In this document: piece after piece, positions 30,076 to 39,227 of the stretch | How the letters are laid out: each line of letters begins with the position of its first letter | How positions within the stretch are numbered: the first letter of the stretch is position 1 | Assembly: GCA_022706085.1 (NCBI GenBank) | Contig: JAKJDF010000001.1 | Span: forward strand, 294,526-358,525 | Length of the DNA: 64,000 nt | Direction of reading: 5' to 3' | Origin: Candidatus Latescibacterota bacterium | Lineage (GTDB): Bacteria; Latescibacterota; MWCZ01 | Notes under the pieces: model-generated | The model's database searches: none | Told to the model about the DNA's origin: nothing | What the model saw: only the letters and a program-made list of their open reading frames with translations | Translations under genes and position numbers: made by a program

Positions 30076-31946
30076 GGGACCTCTGTGCGTCGTCTTCGTG
30101 CCTCCAACGCGATTGCGATAACAGCAATGTCAGCCGGCGTTATGCCGGGTACCCTTGCTGCCTGACCGAGAGTCGCCGGACGGACCGTTCGTAACTTCTG
30201 TCTGGCTTCCGCCGAGAGAGCCTTCACCGCGTCATACGAAAAGTCGGGTGGAATCCCGCGGTTTTCTGCGGCAGCCTGACGTTCAGCGGCCTCTCGTTGA
30301 CGAACCAGGTATCCCTCGTATTTGACCTCAATTTCGGCCTGCCAGGCGATTTCCCCTTGGACTCCCACCATCCCCTCGCCAGCCATTCGCGCAATTTCGT
30401 GAAGGGTGATCTCCGGACGTCTGAGGAGTCGGATTGCGGGTTGTGGTTCCACAATCAGGGTGGCGCCTTTCATGGAAAGCACTGGATTGGCCTTCTCAGA
30501 CGGGACAGATATCTCTCGCAACCTAGAAATCAAAGACTCAACCGCCCGCGCCTTCTCTTGCCGCCGTCGCAACTCATCCCCTCTTACCAAGCCTATTTCC
30601 CGGGCCCGGTCGGCCAGGCGCACGTCGGCATTGTCCTGCCGAAGGAGCAAACGATGCTCGGCCCGAGAAGTGAACAGGCGATAAGGGTCCTCCGTCCCTT
30701 TGGTGACCAGATCATCAATCATCACGCCAATATATGCTTCGTGACGACGCAGAACGATCGGCGGATCTGCGGAAATTGATCGCGCCGCGTTCACCCCGGC
30801 GATGAACCCCTGCCCGGCCGCCTCCTCATAGCCCGAGGTTCCGTTGATCTGGCCTGCGAGAAAGAGTCCTCTCACCGCCTTCGCTTCGAGACTCGGATGG
30901 AGCTGGTGGGGAAACACGAAGTCGTATTCGACCGCGTAACCGAAACGGTTCACCGTGGCATCTTCCATTCCGGGGATCGTACGCAGGGCTGCGAGTTGCA
31001 CGTCTTCGGGGAGGCTGCTCGGAAAGCCGTTGATATACACTTCCGACGTTGCCGTACCTTCTGGCTCAATGAATATCTGGTGGCGGTCTTTTTCGGGAAA
31101 ACGCACCACCTTGTCCTCAATAGAAGGGCAGTAGCGCGGACCGGTACCTTTTATCCTTCCGGTGTAGAGAGGAGAACGGTCCAATCCCCCAAGGATGAGC
31201 CTGTGCGTCGCGGCGTTTGTCCAGGTGAGCCAGCAGGGAACCTGTGGCACTGATCGCGGCGGCGTCTCAAACGAGAAGAAAGGCGGCGGATCGTCACCGT
31301 ACTGGGGAGTCATCACCGAGTAGTTGATTGTGCGGCCGTCAACGCGAGGTGGTGTCCCCGTTTTCAGTCTCCCGAGTGCCAATCCACACGCCGCAAGGCT
31401 TCGCGGAAGCTCTGAGGCAGCCGGTTCCCCCACACGGCCGCCGATGGAAGATGACAACCCGACATGCATCAATCCGTTAAGAAACGTGCCAGTTGAGACA
31501 ACAGCTGCCCTGCACGAAAGCTCGGTTCCAGAGACGCCGGTCACGCCGACGATGCGGCCCGCCTCAATTTTCAGTTGGCCGGCCTGCTCGGCCACGATTC
31601 TGACGCGTTCGTGTGAGCACACAAGGGCTTGCGCCGCGGCTCGGTACGCGGCCCGGTCAGCCTGGGCGCGCGGAGACCACATTGCCGGTCCTTTGGACCG
31701 GTTAAGCATTTTGAACTGTATACCCGTGGCGTCAATCAACTTGCCCATCACGCCCCCGAGCGCATCTATCTCGCGAACAACATGGCCCTTCGCCGTGCCA
31801 CCGATCGCCGGATTGCACGACATTTCGCCGATTTTTCGCGCATCCATTGTCATGAGCACCACGTCAAACCCGAGCCTTGCGGCGGCCATCGTAGCTTCTA
31901 TGCCCGCGTGACCGCCACCAATCACCACTATATCACAAGAAAGCAA
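30072..31946 (-). CDS. mnmG: tRNA uridine-34 5-carboxymethylaminomethyl modification enzyme MnmG
   Basis: A 624-residue FAD enzyme that with MnmE modifies U34 of tRNAs reading split codon boxes. The dinucleotide-binding motif [11 protein letters not shown] is at the N-terminus, followed by [23 protein letters not shown] and [11 protein letters not shown], then [14 protein letters not shown] and a C-terminal helical domain. The start is TTG at 31946, seven codons before the FAD motif, with AAAGGCGG upstream. pdxA is transcribed divergently. Confidence 0.96.
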   Translation of the reverse strand: MLSCDIVVIGGGHAGIEATMAAARLGFDVVLMTMDARKIGEMSCNPAIGGTAKGHVVREIDALGGVMGKLIDATGIQFKMLNRSKGPAMWSPRAQADRAAYRAAAQALVCSHERVRIVAEQAGQLKIEAGRIVGVTGVSGTELSCRAAVVSTGTFLNGLMHVGLSSSIGGRVGEPAASELPRSLAACGLALGRLKTGTPPRVDGRTINYSVMTPQYGDDPPPFFSFETPPRSVPQVPCWLTWTNAATHRLILGGLDRSPLYTGRIKGTGPRYCPSIEDKVVRFPEKDRHQIFIEPEGTATSEVYINGFPSSLPEDVQLAALRTIPGMEDATVNRFGYAVEYDFVFPHQLHPSLEAKAVRGLFLAGQINGTSGYEEAAGQGFIAGVNAARSISADPPIVLRRHEAYIGVMIDDLVTKGTEDPYRLFTSRAEHRLLLRQDNADVRLADRAREIGLVRGDELRRRQEKARAVESLISRLREISVPSEKANPVLSMKGATLIVEPQPAIRLLRRPEITLHEIARMAGEGMVGVQGEIAWQAEIEVKYEGYLVRQREAAERQAAAENRGIPPDFSYDAVKALSAEARQKLRTVRPATLGQAARVPGITPADIAVIAIALEARRRRTEVP

Positions 31947-32160
31947 TTATCCGCCTTTCCTTCGGAAAACAACCCATCTCAAAGTCATCACCAGCCACCG
32001 CGGAAACCCGGGACGTGCAACAGAGTAAAAATAGCACGGAACGACCAGTGTCACTAAATGCGATCAGGACGCGACATTTGGCTGTGTTCCCCCGCACGGG
32101 TACATTCAGACGATGAAACCAAACGCCATAACGAAAAAGACATACCGGACATACCCCAAG

Positions 32161-33162
32161 ATGAAACTCAGCAAACCTCGCCTCGCAGTGACCATGGGCG
32201 ATCCCGCTGGTGTAGGACCAGAACTCTGCCTCGCCGTGGCAACTGATACCAGAGCGACAGGTGCGGCCGACCTGGTGTTTGTGGGCACCGAGTCCATCTT
32301 TCAGAACGCGGCGAAAACCCTCGGGCGCGCGTTTCCTGACCCTATGCACATCTGCAGTGTCGCGGAACCTGAGGCCCCTGTCTCACCGGGTGTCGTATCG
32401 GCGGAAGCGGGCAGACTCTCTGCTCTGTATCTGGATCGTGCGATAGACCTTGCCCAGAAGCGCGAAGTGGACGGGATAGTAACGGCACCGATATCCAAAG
32501 AGGCGTGGCATCTCGCGGGAGTTCCTTTCCCCGGCCATACGGAGTTTTTGGCGGCGAAAACGGGAACAAAGGAATACGGCATGATGCTGGTTCACGGTAA
32601 CTGGCGGGTTCTGCACGTCAGCGCGCACTGCTCGCTTCGCGACGCAATCAGTCGCGTAACACAGGAGCGCGTCCTGCGCATGCTTCTCCTGTTTGACGGT
32701 GTGTTGCGTGATCTCGGCGTCCGGTCACCCCGGATAGGTGTCGCCGGGCTCAACCCCCATGCCGGTGAGGCAGGTCTGTTCGGCGATGAGGAACGGCAGC
32801 ATATCCTGCCCGCGATTCTCGAGGCACGCTCCAGAGGCATCGAGGCGCTCGGGCCAATCCCTCCGGATACGGTGTTTGCTCGCGCCCGGTCGGGGGAATA
32901 TGACGGTGTGCTCGCCATGTACCACGATCAGGGCCATATTGCCGTGAAAACTCTGGCGTTCGAGCCTTCAAAGGACGGGGGATGGGCATCAGTCCACGGA
33001 GTCAACGTTACGGTCGGGCTTCCGATCGTTCGAACCTCCGTCGACCATGGAGTGGCCTTCGATATCGCGGGAAAGGGAGTCGCGAGGACCGAAAGCATGC
33101 TGGACGCGATTCAACTGGCGGCCCGAATGGCCTTGATACGCGCCGGAGGCAGCGTCCGATGA
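32161..33162 (+). CDS. pdxA: 4-hydroxythreonine-4-phosphate dehydrogenase
   Basis: A 333-residue PdxA protein, which oxidises 4-phosphohydroxythreonine in pyridoxal phosphate synthesis. It begins PRLAVTMGDPAGVGPE. The three metal-ligand histidines are in PGHTEF, HVSAHCSLRDA and YHDQGHIAVK, and SVDHGVAFDIAGKG closes the protein. The start at 32161 matches the family. An in-frame ATG at 32113 would add 16 residues. Neither has a strong ribosome-binding site. A related PdxA2 branch acts on sugar-acid phosphates, so a catabolic role is possible. ATGA overlap joins it to the PASTA gene. Confidence 0.93.
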   Translation: MKLSKPRLAVTMGDPAGVGPELCLAVATDTRATGAADLVFVGTESIFQNAAKTLGRAFPDPMHICSVAEPEAPVSPGVVSAEAGRLSALYLDRAIDLAQKREVDGIVTAPISKEAWHLAGVPFPGHTEFLAAKTGTKEYGMMLVHGNWRVLHVSAHCSLRDAISRVTQERVLRMLLLFDGVLRDLGVRSPRIGVAGLNPHAGEAGLFGDEERQHILPAILEARSRGIEALGPIPPDTVFARARSGEYDGVLAMYHDQGHIAVKTLAFEPSKDGGWASVHGVNVTVGLPIVRTSVDHGVAFDIAGKGVARTESMLDAIQLAARMALIRAGGSVR

Positions 33163-33944
33163 TCCGAGATGACAGGTCGAATGTCACCGAGAGCGCGGAA
33201 GCGGACACCAAGGTCAAAGGCATTCAACGCTTCCTCACCCTCCCCACTGCTGCTGCAACCGGTGCGTTTCTCGCGTTCGTACTCATTTTCGTTCTGGGCA
33301 ACTGGGTAATCATGCCGCTTATCACACGCGGAACGGACGTCGTTGTTCCGGACGTCCGTGGAATGGACGTGGCCGGGGCAAAACGCCTGGTTGAAGAGCA
33401 AGGTCTGGTGTTCGTGAATGACTCGTCGGACTATGCCACAGATGAATCCATCCCTGTCGATCACGTAGTCATGCAGAGCCCCGCTCCCGAAGTATCTGTG
33501 AAGCGCGGGCGAAGCGTTCGAGTGACGGTCAGCAGAGGCGCTCCAAAGTACGTTGTACCCAACGTGCGGGGCATCTCACTCAACGACGCCCGCGTAAGGC
33601 TTGAACAGGCGCGGTTCAGAGTTGGCAACGTGAGTTACGTGCTCCGCACAAACGAGGATCTGTCCGAACCCTACGTTCAGGACCAGTTTCCTGACGCGGG
33701 AACCTCGCTGCAGAAGGACGCTCAGGTGACGCTCGTGGTGAGCATCGCTCCCGAGATGCCTGCGCTGGTGGGGAGGGATTTCGGTGAGGCAGGCAGAACC
33801 CTTGCTGCCATGGGAATCCAGGTTGGGGAAACGACCTCCGAACCTGATGAGAACGCTGCGCCGGGGACAGTTCTGAAGCAATCCATCGCTCCCGGAACGC
33901 GGGTGTTCGCCAGTGACCGGGTCGATCTCGTGATCGCCGAATAG
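33159..33944 (+). CDS. Membrane-anchored protein with three PASTA domains
   Basis: A 261-residue protein: a charged cytoplasmic N-terminus (1-28), one membrane helix (about 30-54, with FLAFVLIFVLGNWVIMPL) and three PASTA repeats (about 60-126, 128-198, 199-261). Each repeat shows the pattern VPDVRG, VPNVRG or MPALVGRDF, and a VTVS or DLVIAE strand. PASTA domains in Ser/Thr kinases and penicillin-binding proteins bind peptidoglycan fragments. Here no kinase or transpeptidase domain is attached. The ATG overlaps the pdxA stop. The likely role is a cell-wall adaptor in the periplasm, which is inference. Confidence 0.88.
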   Translation: MIRDDRSNVTESAEADTKVKGIQRFLTLPTAAATGAFLAFVLIFVLGNWVIMPLITRGTDVVVPDVRGMDVAGAKRLVEEQGLVFVNDSSDYATDESIPVDHVVMQSPAPEVSVKRGRSVRVTVSRGAPKYVVPNVRGISLNDARVRLEQARFRVGNVSYVLRTNEDLSEPYVQDQFPDAGTSLQKDAQVTLVVSIAPEMPALVGRDFGEAGRTLAAMGIQVGETTSEPDENAAPGTVLKQSIAPGTRVFASDRVDLVIAE

Positions 33945-33958
33945 CGCATTCAGGCGGC

Positions 33959-35020
33959 ATGCCAATGAGAATCATCCTGAGGGATCTCAGTTACCAATAC
34001 AACGGGGAAGCCGGAGTCACGAATCTGAATCTCCAGGTGGAATCCGGCGAGTTGTTCGGACTTCTTGGGCCCTCCGGGTGCGGAAAAACAACGACTCTGC
34101 GCCTCCTCGCAGGGTTCATCCAGCCCGAGCGCGGCCACGTGTTTTTCGGAGAGGAAGACATCACCGGAAAGCGCCCTGAACAACGCAACGTCGGGATGGT
34201 GTTTCAGAGCTATGCGCTCTTTCCGCACATGACTGTGCGCGAGAATGTCGAGTTCGGCCTTCTGGCTCGCGGAGTTCCGAAAAAGGAACGTGGGCGCCGT
34301 GTTCGAAACGCGCTGGAGCTCGTGCAGTTGGCGCCGATGGAACAGCGTTCCGTAGCTGACCTCTCCGGCGGACAGCAACAACGCGTCGCGGTCGCTCGAG
34401 CGCTGGTGATCGAACCTACCGTGCTGCTGCTGGACGAGCCGCTTTCCAATCTTGACGCGCGGCTCCGTGAAGAAACCGGGCAGGAGCTTCGGGCACTTCA
34501 ACGGCGACTCGGAATCACGACCATCTACGTTACCCACGACCGTGTGGAAGCGTTCGCGTTGTGTGATAGAATAGGCATCATGCAACATGGCAGGCTCATA
34601 CAGGTCGGCGCACCGCAGGACCTTTTTGCCAGTCCAGGTTCTCTTGCCGTCGCGCAGTTCATCGGACACACCAACATCATCCCCGTGGAACACATTCAAG
34701 AAGCGGGAAACGGCTGGACGGCTCGGACTGGTGGCCATATTCTCTTCGGAACCAGAGCTCTTCCGCCGGAACCGACGGCCGCGTTGGCTGTTCGCCCCCA
34801 TGAAATGACGCTGGATACCACTTCCACCTCCCCCGAAAACACCCTGTTGATGACGGTGTCTGGCCGGCGGTTCCTTGGCGCGGACATGGAAATAAGCGTT
34901 CAGGAGGGGAACCTGAGGCTTAAGATTCTGCAGCGCTTCTCCCGATCCCGCGTGCCGGAGGAGAGCTCACAGGTATACGTCCATATCCCGCCGGAAGCGC
35001 TGATACCTCTGGCACGATGA
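33959..35020 (+). CDS. ABC transporter ATP-binding protein of the sugar/polyamine (MalK/PotA) group
   Basis: A 353-residue ATPase: Walker A GPSGCGKTT, Q loop VFQSYALFPHM, signature LSGGQQQRVAVARAL, Walker B VLLLDEPLSNLD and H loop VTHDRVEA. After about residue 240 a TOBE/MOP-type regulatory domain follows (LAVRPHEMTL). MalK/UgpC-like proteins drive uptake of sugars and PotA-like proteins of polyamines. No permease or binding-protein gene is adjacent, so it may be a shared ATPase serving several importers. It starts 14 bases after the PASTA gene. Confidence 0.9.
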   Translation: MPMRIILRDLSYQYNGEAGVTNLNLQVESGELFGLLGPSGCGKTTTLRLLAGFIQPERGHVFFGEEDITGKRPEQRNVGMVFQSYALFPHMTVRENVEFGLLARGVPKKERGRRVRNALELVQLAPMEQRSVADLSGGQQQRVAVARALVIEPTVLLLDEPLSNLDARLREETGQELRALQRRLGITTIYVTHDRVEAFALCDRIGIMQHGRLIQVGAPQDLFASPGSLAVAQFIGHTNIIPVEHIQEAGNGWTARTGGHILFGTRALPPEPTAALAVRPHEMTLDTTSTSPENTLLMTVSGRRFLGADMEISVQEGNLRLKILQRFSRSRVPEESSQVYVHIPPEALIPLAR

Positions 35021-35052
35021 GCCGCTGAAGCGACAGAGCGAGAGAAAAGAAT

Positions 35053-36975
35053 ATGCCGTCTTCGGGTGTGATCGAGAAAACATACCGACAGACCCTGAAC
35101 CAGGCGCGCGAGATCGTGTCAGAGAGGCTGTCCGTCCTGGTCCGCGCGACAGGAGGCGACTACGAAGAAGCCGCCGAGGACATTGCGCAATCCATCGTCG
35201 GCACTGAGCAGGTGGTTCGCCTGATTGTTTCCACGCCCTACGATCGAAGCGTGTATCGTCCCGTTCTGCTGGAAGCAGCGGACGAGGTCGGGAGGACGTT
35301 TTTCCCGGAGGGAAGCAAGCGCTTTTTTTCTCCTCTTTCTGATGCCCCTGCCGTTGAAAGCAACGCTGCGGAACCTGAGCAGTCTTTCGATTCCTCTGAA
35401 CTGGAGCAGGCAGCTTTTGCTCTCCCCCAGCACCTGCGGTCGTACCTGAACACGCTCCTGGAGAACGCTGCGGGTAGCCTTTCGGCTGCACGTTTGTCGG
35501 CGATTAAGACCGATCTGCTCGCCGAGAGGCTGGAGCGCCTCCAACGTCATTTCCCCGACGGGAGAATCCCGCCCTTGAGCAACGCTCCCGTAGCGGATCA
35601 GATGTCCGATGATGAGATAATCCTCCACGCACGTTATGTAGCCGCACGCCTTGCGGTCGCCTTTCCGTGGGGTTTTTTCTCGAGAGACACTCGCCGCACC
35701 GGAATCGCTGTGAATTACCTCGTGATGCGCGAGATGCGAAAGAGCCCCGAGGCAGCATTGCAGGAGGATACGCTTTCGTACGTTGCTCTTGGGCTGGGAC
35801 CGGCTTTGAGGCGCTGCGGGGGCTCGGTGAACAGGCTTCTGGCACTGGGGTTTCCAGAACAAATCAGGCCATGGATGGGAAGCCACGTTCCCACAGGCTA
35901 CTGGGAGGAAACGACAAACCGTCGGGACGCCGTGAGATGGCTTGTTGAACAGCGCCTCGGCATTCCGCCTGAAGGTATCGGACGGGCTGTCCACCAGAAC
36001 ATCATCTCCAAAAAGGCGTTTCGCGAAGCGGGGCTTACCTGGCTGCTGAAGAACATATACGGTTGGTCGGTCGCACACGCGCTGGCCGAGTCGTACCCTC
36101 AACTCCGCCCCTGGGAGTGCTTCTGTCGCGTGCCCGTGGAAACTTGGCACGGCGACGCCGGGCGCCTCCTCTCCGCGGAAGCAATCGGCTGGGTATTCCG
36201 TCAAGAAGGTATGCAGGTCGCGATGTTCGGCACGCAGGACGCGGCCCGTGTTATCAATTCCGCGCTCACCCGCTGGCATCTGGGCGCCGCGTTTCGGATC
36301 GGATTTTCTGAGAACTCGTTTGCGCTTCTGAATTCCCTGTTCCCGAACACGTTCGAGCCGTGGGAAGTGACTCATGTACCCCGCGAGGCGTGGAAAGATC
36401 CGGCGCTGCGGGCCAACGCAGTTCAATGGTTGCTGAAAGAGCATCACGTCGAAGTAGAGAAGATTCCGGTTGCCATCCGGAACGGCTTACTTTCGCCTGA
36501 CGTTTTCAAAAAAAGAGGTCTGGATGGTCTTCTAAGACAAATGGGAAGTGTCTGGCGTACGATAGACGACGTGTTTCCGGGGAGATTCGTGCGTTGGGAG
36601 CTTGGTTCCGTGCCGAATTCCTACTGGCGCGCTCGCTCGAGCGTTCGGGAAGCGGCTGTATGGTCGCTCTCCCGCCTCGGGATCGAGCTCGCCCACGTCG
36701 AAGATGCCTTGTGCAGCGGAACGCTCACGGCACAAGCGTTAACCCGACTGGGTTTGGGCACCCTTGTGAACGCGATCTTCCGCGGTGATGTGCGTTCGAT
36801 GATGCAGGTGGCCGGCGTATTGCCGTCAGCGAGGAGAGTGCCACTGCGGCGGTACTACCGGCAACTCAGGCAGGACCGCATTGCTTCGCACGCAAGCGAG
36901 GTTGAAGACCGTGTGGAAGCATTTCGCGCCAGACAGAAAGAACGAAGAAGGCGAACGGAAAACCATTGGTGTTGA
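35053..36975 (+). CDS. Unrecognised 640-residue protein with four 80-residue repeats
   Basis: I do not recognise this protein. Residues 1-250 are mainly helical and charged, with no signal peptide or membrane segment. Residues 258-578 hold four tandem units of about 80 residues (258-337, 338-419, 420-499, 500-578). Each has a Pro/Arg-Trp pair (RPW, RPW, EPW, VRW), then VP-x-x-x-Trp about 10 residues later (VPTGYW, VPVETW, VPREAW, VPNSYW), then an A-x-x-W(L) helix and a GL-x-x-LL turn. The C-terminal 50 residues are strongly basic (ERRRRTENHW end), consistent with nucleic-acid or membrane-surface contact. It lies between an ABC ATPase gene and bshA, 32 and 24 bases apart. Codon use is like the neighbours. 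Confidence 0.85.
   Translation: MPSSGVIEKTYRQTLNQAREIVSERLSVLVRATGGDYEEAAEDIAQSIVGTEQVVRLIVSTPYDRSVYRPVLLEAADEVGRTFFPEGSKRFFSPLSDAPAVESNAAEPEQSFDSSELEQAAFALPQHLRSYLNTLLENAAGSLSAARLSAIKTDLLAERLERLQRHFPDGRIPPLSNAPVADQMSDDEIILHARYVAARLAVAFPWGFFSRDTRRTGIAVNYLVMREMRKSPEAALQEDTLSYVALGLGPALRRCGGSVNRLLALGFPEQIRPWMGSHVPTGYWEETTNRRDAVRWLVEQRLGIPPEGIGRAVHQNIISKKAFREAGLTWLLKNIYGWSVAHALAESYPQLRPWECFCRVPVETWHGDAGRLLSAEAIGWVFRQEGMQVAMFGTQDAARVINSALTRWHLGAAFRIGFSENSFALLNSLFPNTFEPWEVTHVPREAWKDPALRANAVQWLLKEHHVEVEKIPVAIRNGLLSPDVFKKRGLDGLLRQMGSVWRTIDDVFPGRFVRWELGSVPNSYWRARSSVREAAVWSLSRLGIELAHVEDALCSGTLTAQALTRLGLGTLVNAIFRGDVRSMMQVAGVLPSARRVPLRRYYRQLRQDRIASHASEVEDRVEAFRARQKERRRRTENHWC
35824..36786 (+). repeat. 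Four tandem 240-base protein-coding repeats
   Basis: Protein-level repeat inside the unrecognised gene. Units start near 35824, 36064, 36310 and 36550. The DNA copies are diverged and the period is seen only in translation, through the spaced Trp and Val-Pro residues. This indicates old duplication, not recent expansion. Confidence 0.7.
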
Positions 36976-36999
36976 GCAACCCACGAAACGGAGGCCCTT

Positions 37000-38136
37000 G
37001 TGCGAATCGGTATTACGTGTCACCACACGTACGGCGGATCGGGAACCGTGGCAACGGAGCTTGGAATGGCGCTGGCCAAACGTGGTTATCAGGTTCATTT
37101 TATTACGTTCGCCGAGCCGTACCGGTTGCAGTTCGATCCGAACATCTACCTCCACCAAGTGGACGTGATGCACTACCCGTTGTTCGATCATCCCCCGACA
37201 ACGCTTTCGCTGGCCGCGAAAATGGCAGAAACGATCTGCACGGAGAAGCTCGATCTCCTGCACGTTCATTACGCGATTCCACACGCAACGGCGGCCTATC
37301 TTGCCCTGAAGCTGTGCCCCAGGCACGACGTCCGGCTCGTAACTACGCTTCACGGAACAGACATAACGCTTGTCGGGCAGGACCCTTCTTACTTCAGTAT
37401 TACCAGGTTCTCCATCGAACAATCCGACGTGGTTACCGCCGTCAGCCAGTGGCTGAAGGACCAGACCCTTTCACGGTTCAAGGTGTCCCATCCAATCGAG
37501 GTCATTTACAACTCCGTGGACACGGAGAGATTCCGCCGAGTTTCGGTGCCTGCATGCCAGAGAGCGCGTTATGCCCCCGGGGGAGAGCCAATCATCGTCC
37601 ATATTTCGAACTTCCGCCCGCTCAAGAGAGTGACAGACGTGATCAGGGCATTCGCACTGGTGCGCAAACGGATGCCCGCGAAACTCTTGATGATCGGTGA
37701 TGGACCGCACCGCATGCCCGCGCAGGAAGCGGCGCTTGAGCTCGGTGTGATGGGGGATGTCTGGTTCCTCGGAAAACAGGATAAGGTGGAGCTGTTCCTC
37801 AGTCTGGCGGACCTATTCCTGTTGCCAAGCGAACACGAGAGCTTCGGTCTCGCCGCTCTCGAGGCAATGGCGTGCGAGGTTCCGGTGATCGCATCCCGCG
37901 CGGGTGGTCTGGTCGAGGTGATCGAAGACGGTGTGTCAGGGCATCTGGTTGAGGTCGGCGACACGGAGATGATGGCAGAACTGGCAACCAGAGTCCTTGA
38001 AGACCAAGAACTGGCGGCCAGAATCCGAGCCGCCGCTCTGGACCGCGTCCACCGGTTGTTCTCGGCGGACAAGATCGTCGCGGAATACGAGGAGCTTTAC
38101 CGAACGGCCCTCAGTTCGCCAAAGCACCAGTCCTGA
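37000..38136 (+). CDS. bshA: N-acetyl-alpha-D-glucosaminyl L-malate synthase BshA
   Basis: A 378-residue GT4 glycosyltransferase that joins UDP-GlcNAc to L-malate, the first step of bacillithiol synthesis. BshA-specific features are the start RIGITCHHTYGGSGTVATELG, VDVMHYPLF, LHGTDITLVG and SEHESFGLAALEAMACEVPV with the nucleotide-contact Glu. The start is GTG at 37000 after GGAGG. bshB and bshC are not in the window. It implies a bacillithiol-type low-molecular-weight thiol in this organism. Confidence 0.94.
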   Translation: MRIGITCHHTYGGSGTVATELGMALAKRGYQVHFITFAEPYRLQFDPNIYLHQVDVMHYPLFDHPPTTLSLAAKMAETICTEKLDLLHVHYAIPHATAAYLALKLCPRHDVRLVTTLHGTDITLVGQDPSYFSITRFSIEQSDVVTAVSQWLKDQTLSRFKVSHPIEVIYNSVDTERFRRVSVPACQRARYAPGGEPIIVHISNFRPLKRVTDVIRAFALVRKRMPAKLLMIGDGPHRMPAQEAALELGVMGDVWFLGKQDKVELFLSLADLFLLPSEHESFGLAALEAMACEVPVIASRAGGLVEVIEDGVSGHLVEVGDTEMMAELATRVLEDQELAARIRAAALDRVHRLFSADKIVAEYEELYRTALSSPKHQS

Positions 38137-38204
38137 ACGCGTGCGCGGTGTCGAGCTGCCCCCCGCGGTCTGCCTGAACTGCGGCGCCTTCGGTCAGGGG
38201 CGTT

Positions 38205-39098
38205 TCAGCCCCGAACCTCAGCGCCGTCCATCTGTTCCAACGCCTTCACCAGTGCCTGGATGCCTTCGTCGCCGCAACCTTTCCCCTCCAGACTCTGGAA
38301 AAGCTGGTTGACAAGAGCCGTTCCGGGTAAGGCGATCTGAAGCTCCTTCGCGGTATCCAGCACGAGACGGAGATCCTTCTGCTGGAGTTTCACCATGAAC
38401 CCCGGGGAGAAATCCCTTTTCAGAATTTTCGGCGCGAGATTGCTCATCGCCCACGAACCCGCCGCCCCGGCGGAGACGGCATCCACCATTTTGCTGACGT
38501 CGGCCCCTGATTTCGCGGCAAGAATCAGCCCTTCACACATTGCCAGGTCGTTCAGTGCGCCCACTATCTGGTTGCACAGCTTCACCGTCTGCCCCATGCC
38601 GTTGGGGCCGATGTGGATGATGCGTTTGCCAAGCGCTTCCAAGATGGGTGTAACGCTGGCAACGGTTTCGGCGTCGCCACCCACCATGATGGAAAGTGTC
38701 GCCTCGATTGCGCCTTTCTCTCCTCCGGAAACCGGTGCGTCGAGCATTTTCGCGCCCTTCGCTTGAAGAGCCGACGCTACTTCGCGCGCTACTGCGGGGC
38801 TGATGGTACTCATGTCGATGGCGATCATCCCGGGTCGTATCGTTTCAATAACACCGTTGGCACCGAGATACACCTGCCTGACGTCCGGCGAATCCGTGAC
38901 GCAGGAGAGCACGATGTCACACTTGGAAGCCACATCGGCAGGTGAAGCAGCCTTCCGAGCTCCCTCCTTCACACATGCCGCGATACCGGGTTCACTCCTG
39001 TTCCACACAGTAACTTCATAACCTGCTTTCAAGAGGTTCCTTACCATCGGACGTCCCATTATGCCCAGCCCGATGAACCCCAACCGTGGTTTCGACAT
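38205..39098 (-). CDS. Beta-hydroxyacid dehydrogenase (tartronate semialdehyde reductase-like)
   Basis: A 297-residue NAD(P)-dependent enzyme of the 3-hydroxyisobutyrate/tartronate semialdehyde reductase family. The Rossmann motif GFIGLGIMG, the substrate loop DAPVSGGEKGA and the catalytic Lys in GQTVKLCNQ are present. GlxR/GarR act in glyoxylate or sugar-acid breakdown, and related proteins reduce succinic semialdehyde. Substrate is not certain. ATG at 39098 has AAGGGG upstream, and a TTG at 39104 is an alternative. It faces bshA tail to tail. A serine-glyoxylate-type aminotransferase gene at 49.5 kb could feed the same pathway. Confidence 0.88.
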   Translation of the reverse strand: MSKPRLGFIGLGIMGRPMVRNLLKAGYEVTVWNRSEPGIAACVKEGARKAASPADVASKCDIVLSCVTDSPDVRQVYLGANGVIETIRPGMIAIDMSTISPAVAREVASALQAKGAKMLDAPVSGGEKGAIEATLSIMVGGDAETVASVTPILEALGKRIIHIGPNGMGQTVKLCNQIVGALNDLAMCEGLILAAKSGADVSKMVDAVSAGAAGSWAMSNLAPKILKRDFSPGFMVKLQQKDLRLVLDTAKELQIALPGTALVNQLFQSLEGKGCGDEGIQALVKALEQMDGAEVRG

Positions 39099-39144
39099 CG
39101 CCAAAATCCCCTTCGTTCAGTCTGTTCATTCCCTTGGAGACCCA

Positions 39145-39178
39145 TTATGACAAAGCGGACCGGGTTCACCGATCCGCT
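39145..39178 (-). terminator. Hairpin terminator-like element after the HD-GYP gene
   Basis: A 10-bp stem with one G-U pair (39154-39163 with 39169-39178, 5-base loop) lies just downstream of the HD-GYP stop on the minus strand and is followed by UUUGUCAUAAU. The U run is broken, so efficiency may be low, and the element also lies before the hydroxyacid dehydrogenase gene. Confidence 0.45.
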
Positions 39179-39227
39179 CGCCATCGCGTCCCTCGACGTA
39201 CTGGTCACATTCGGAAAAACCGGTTCC

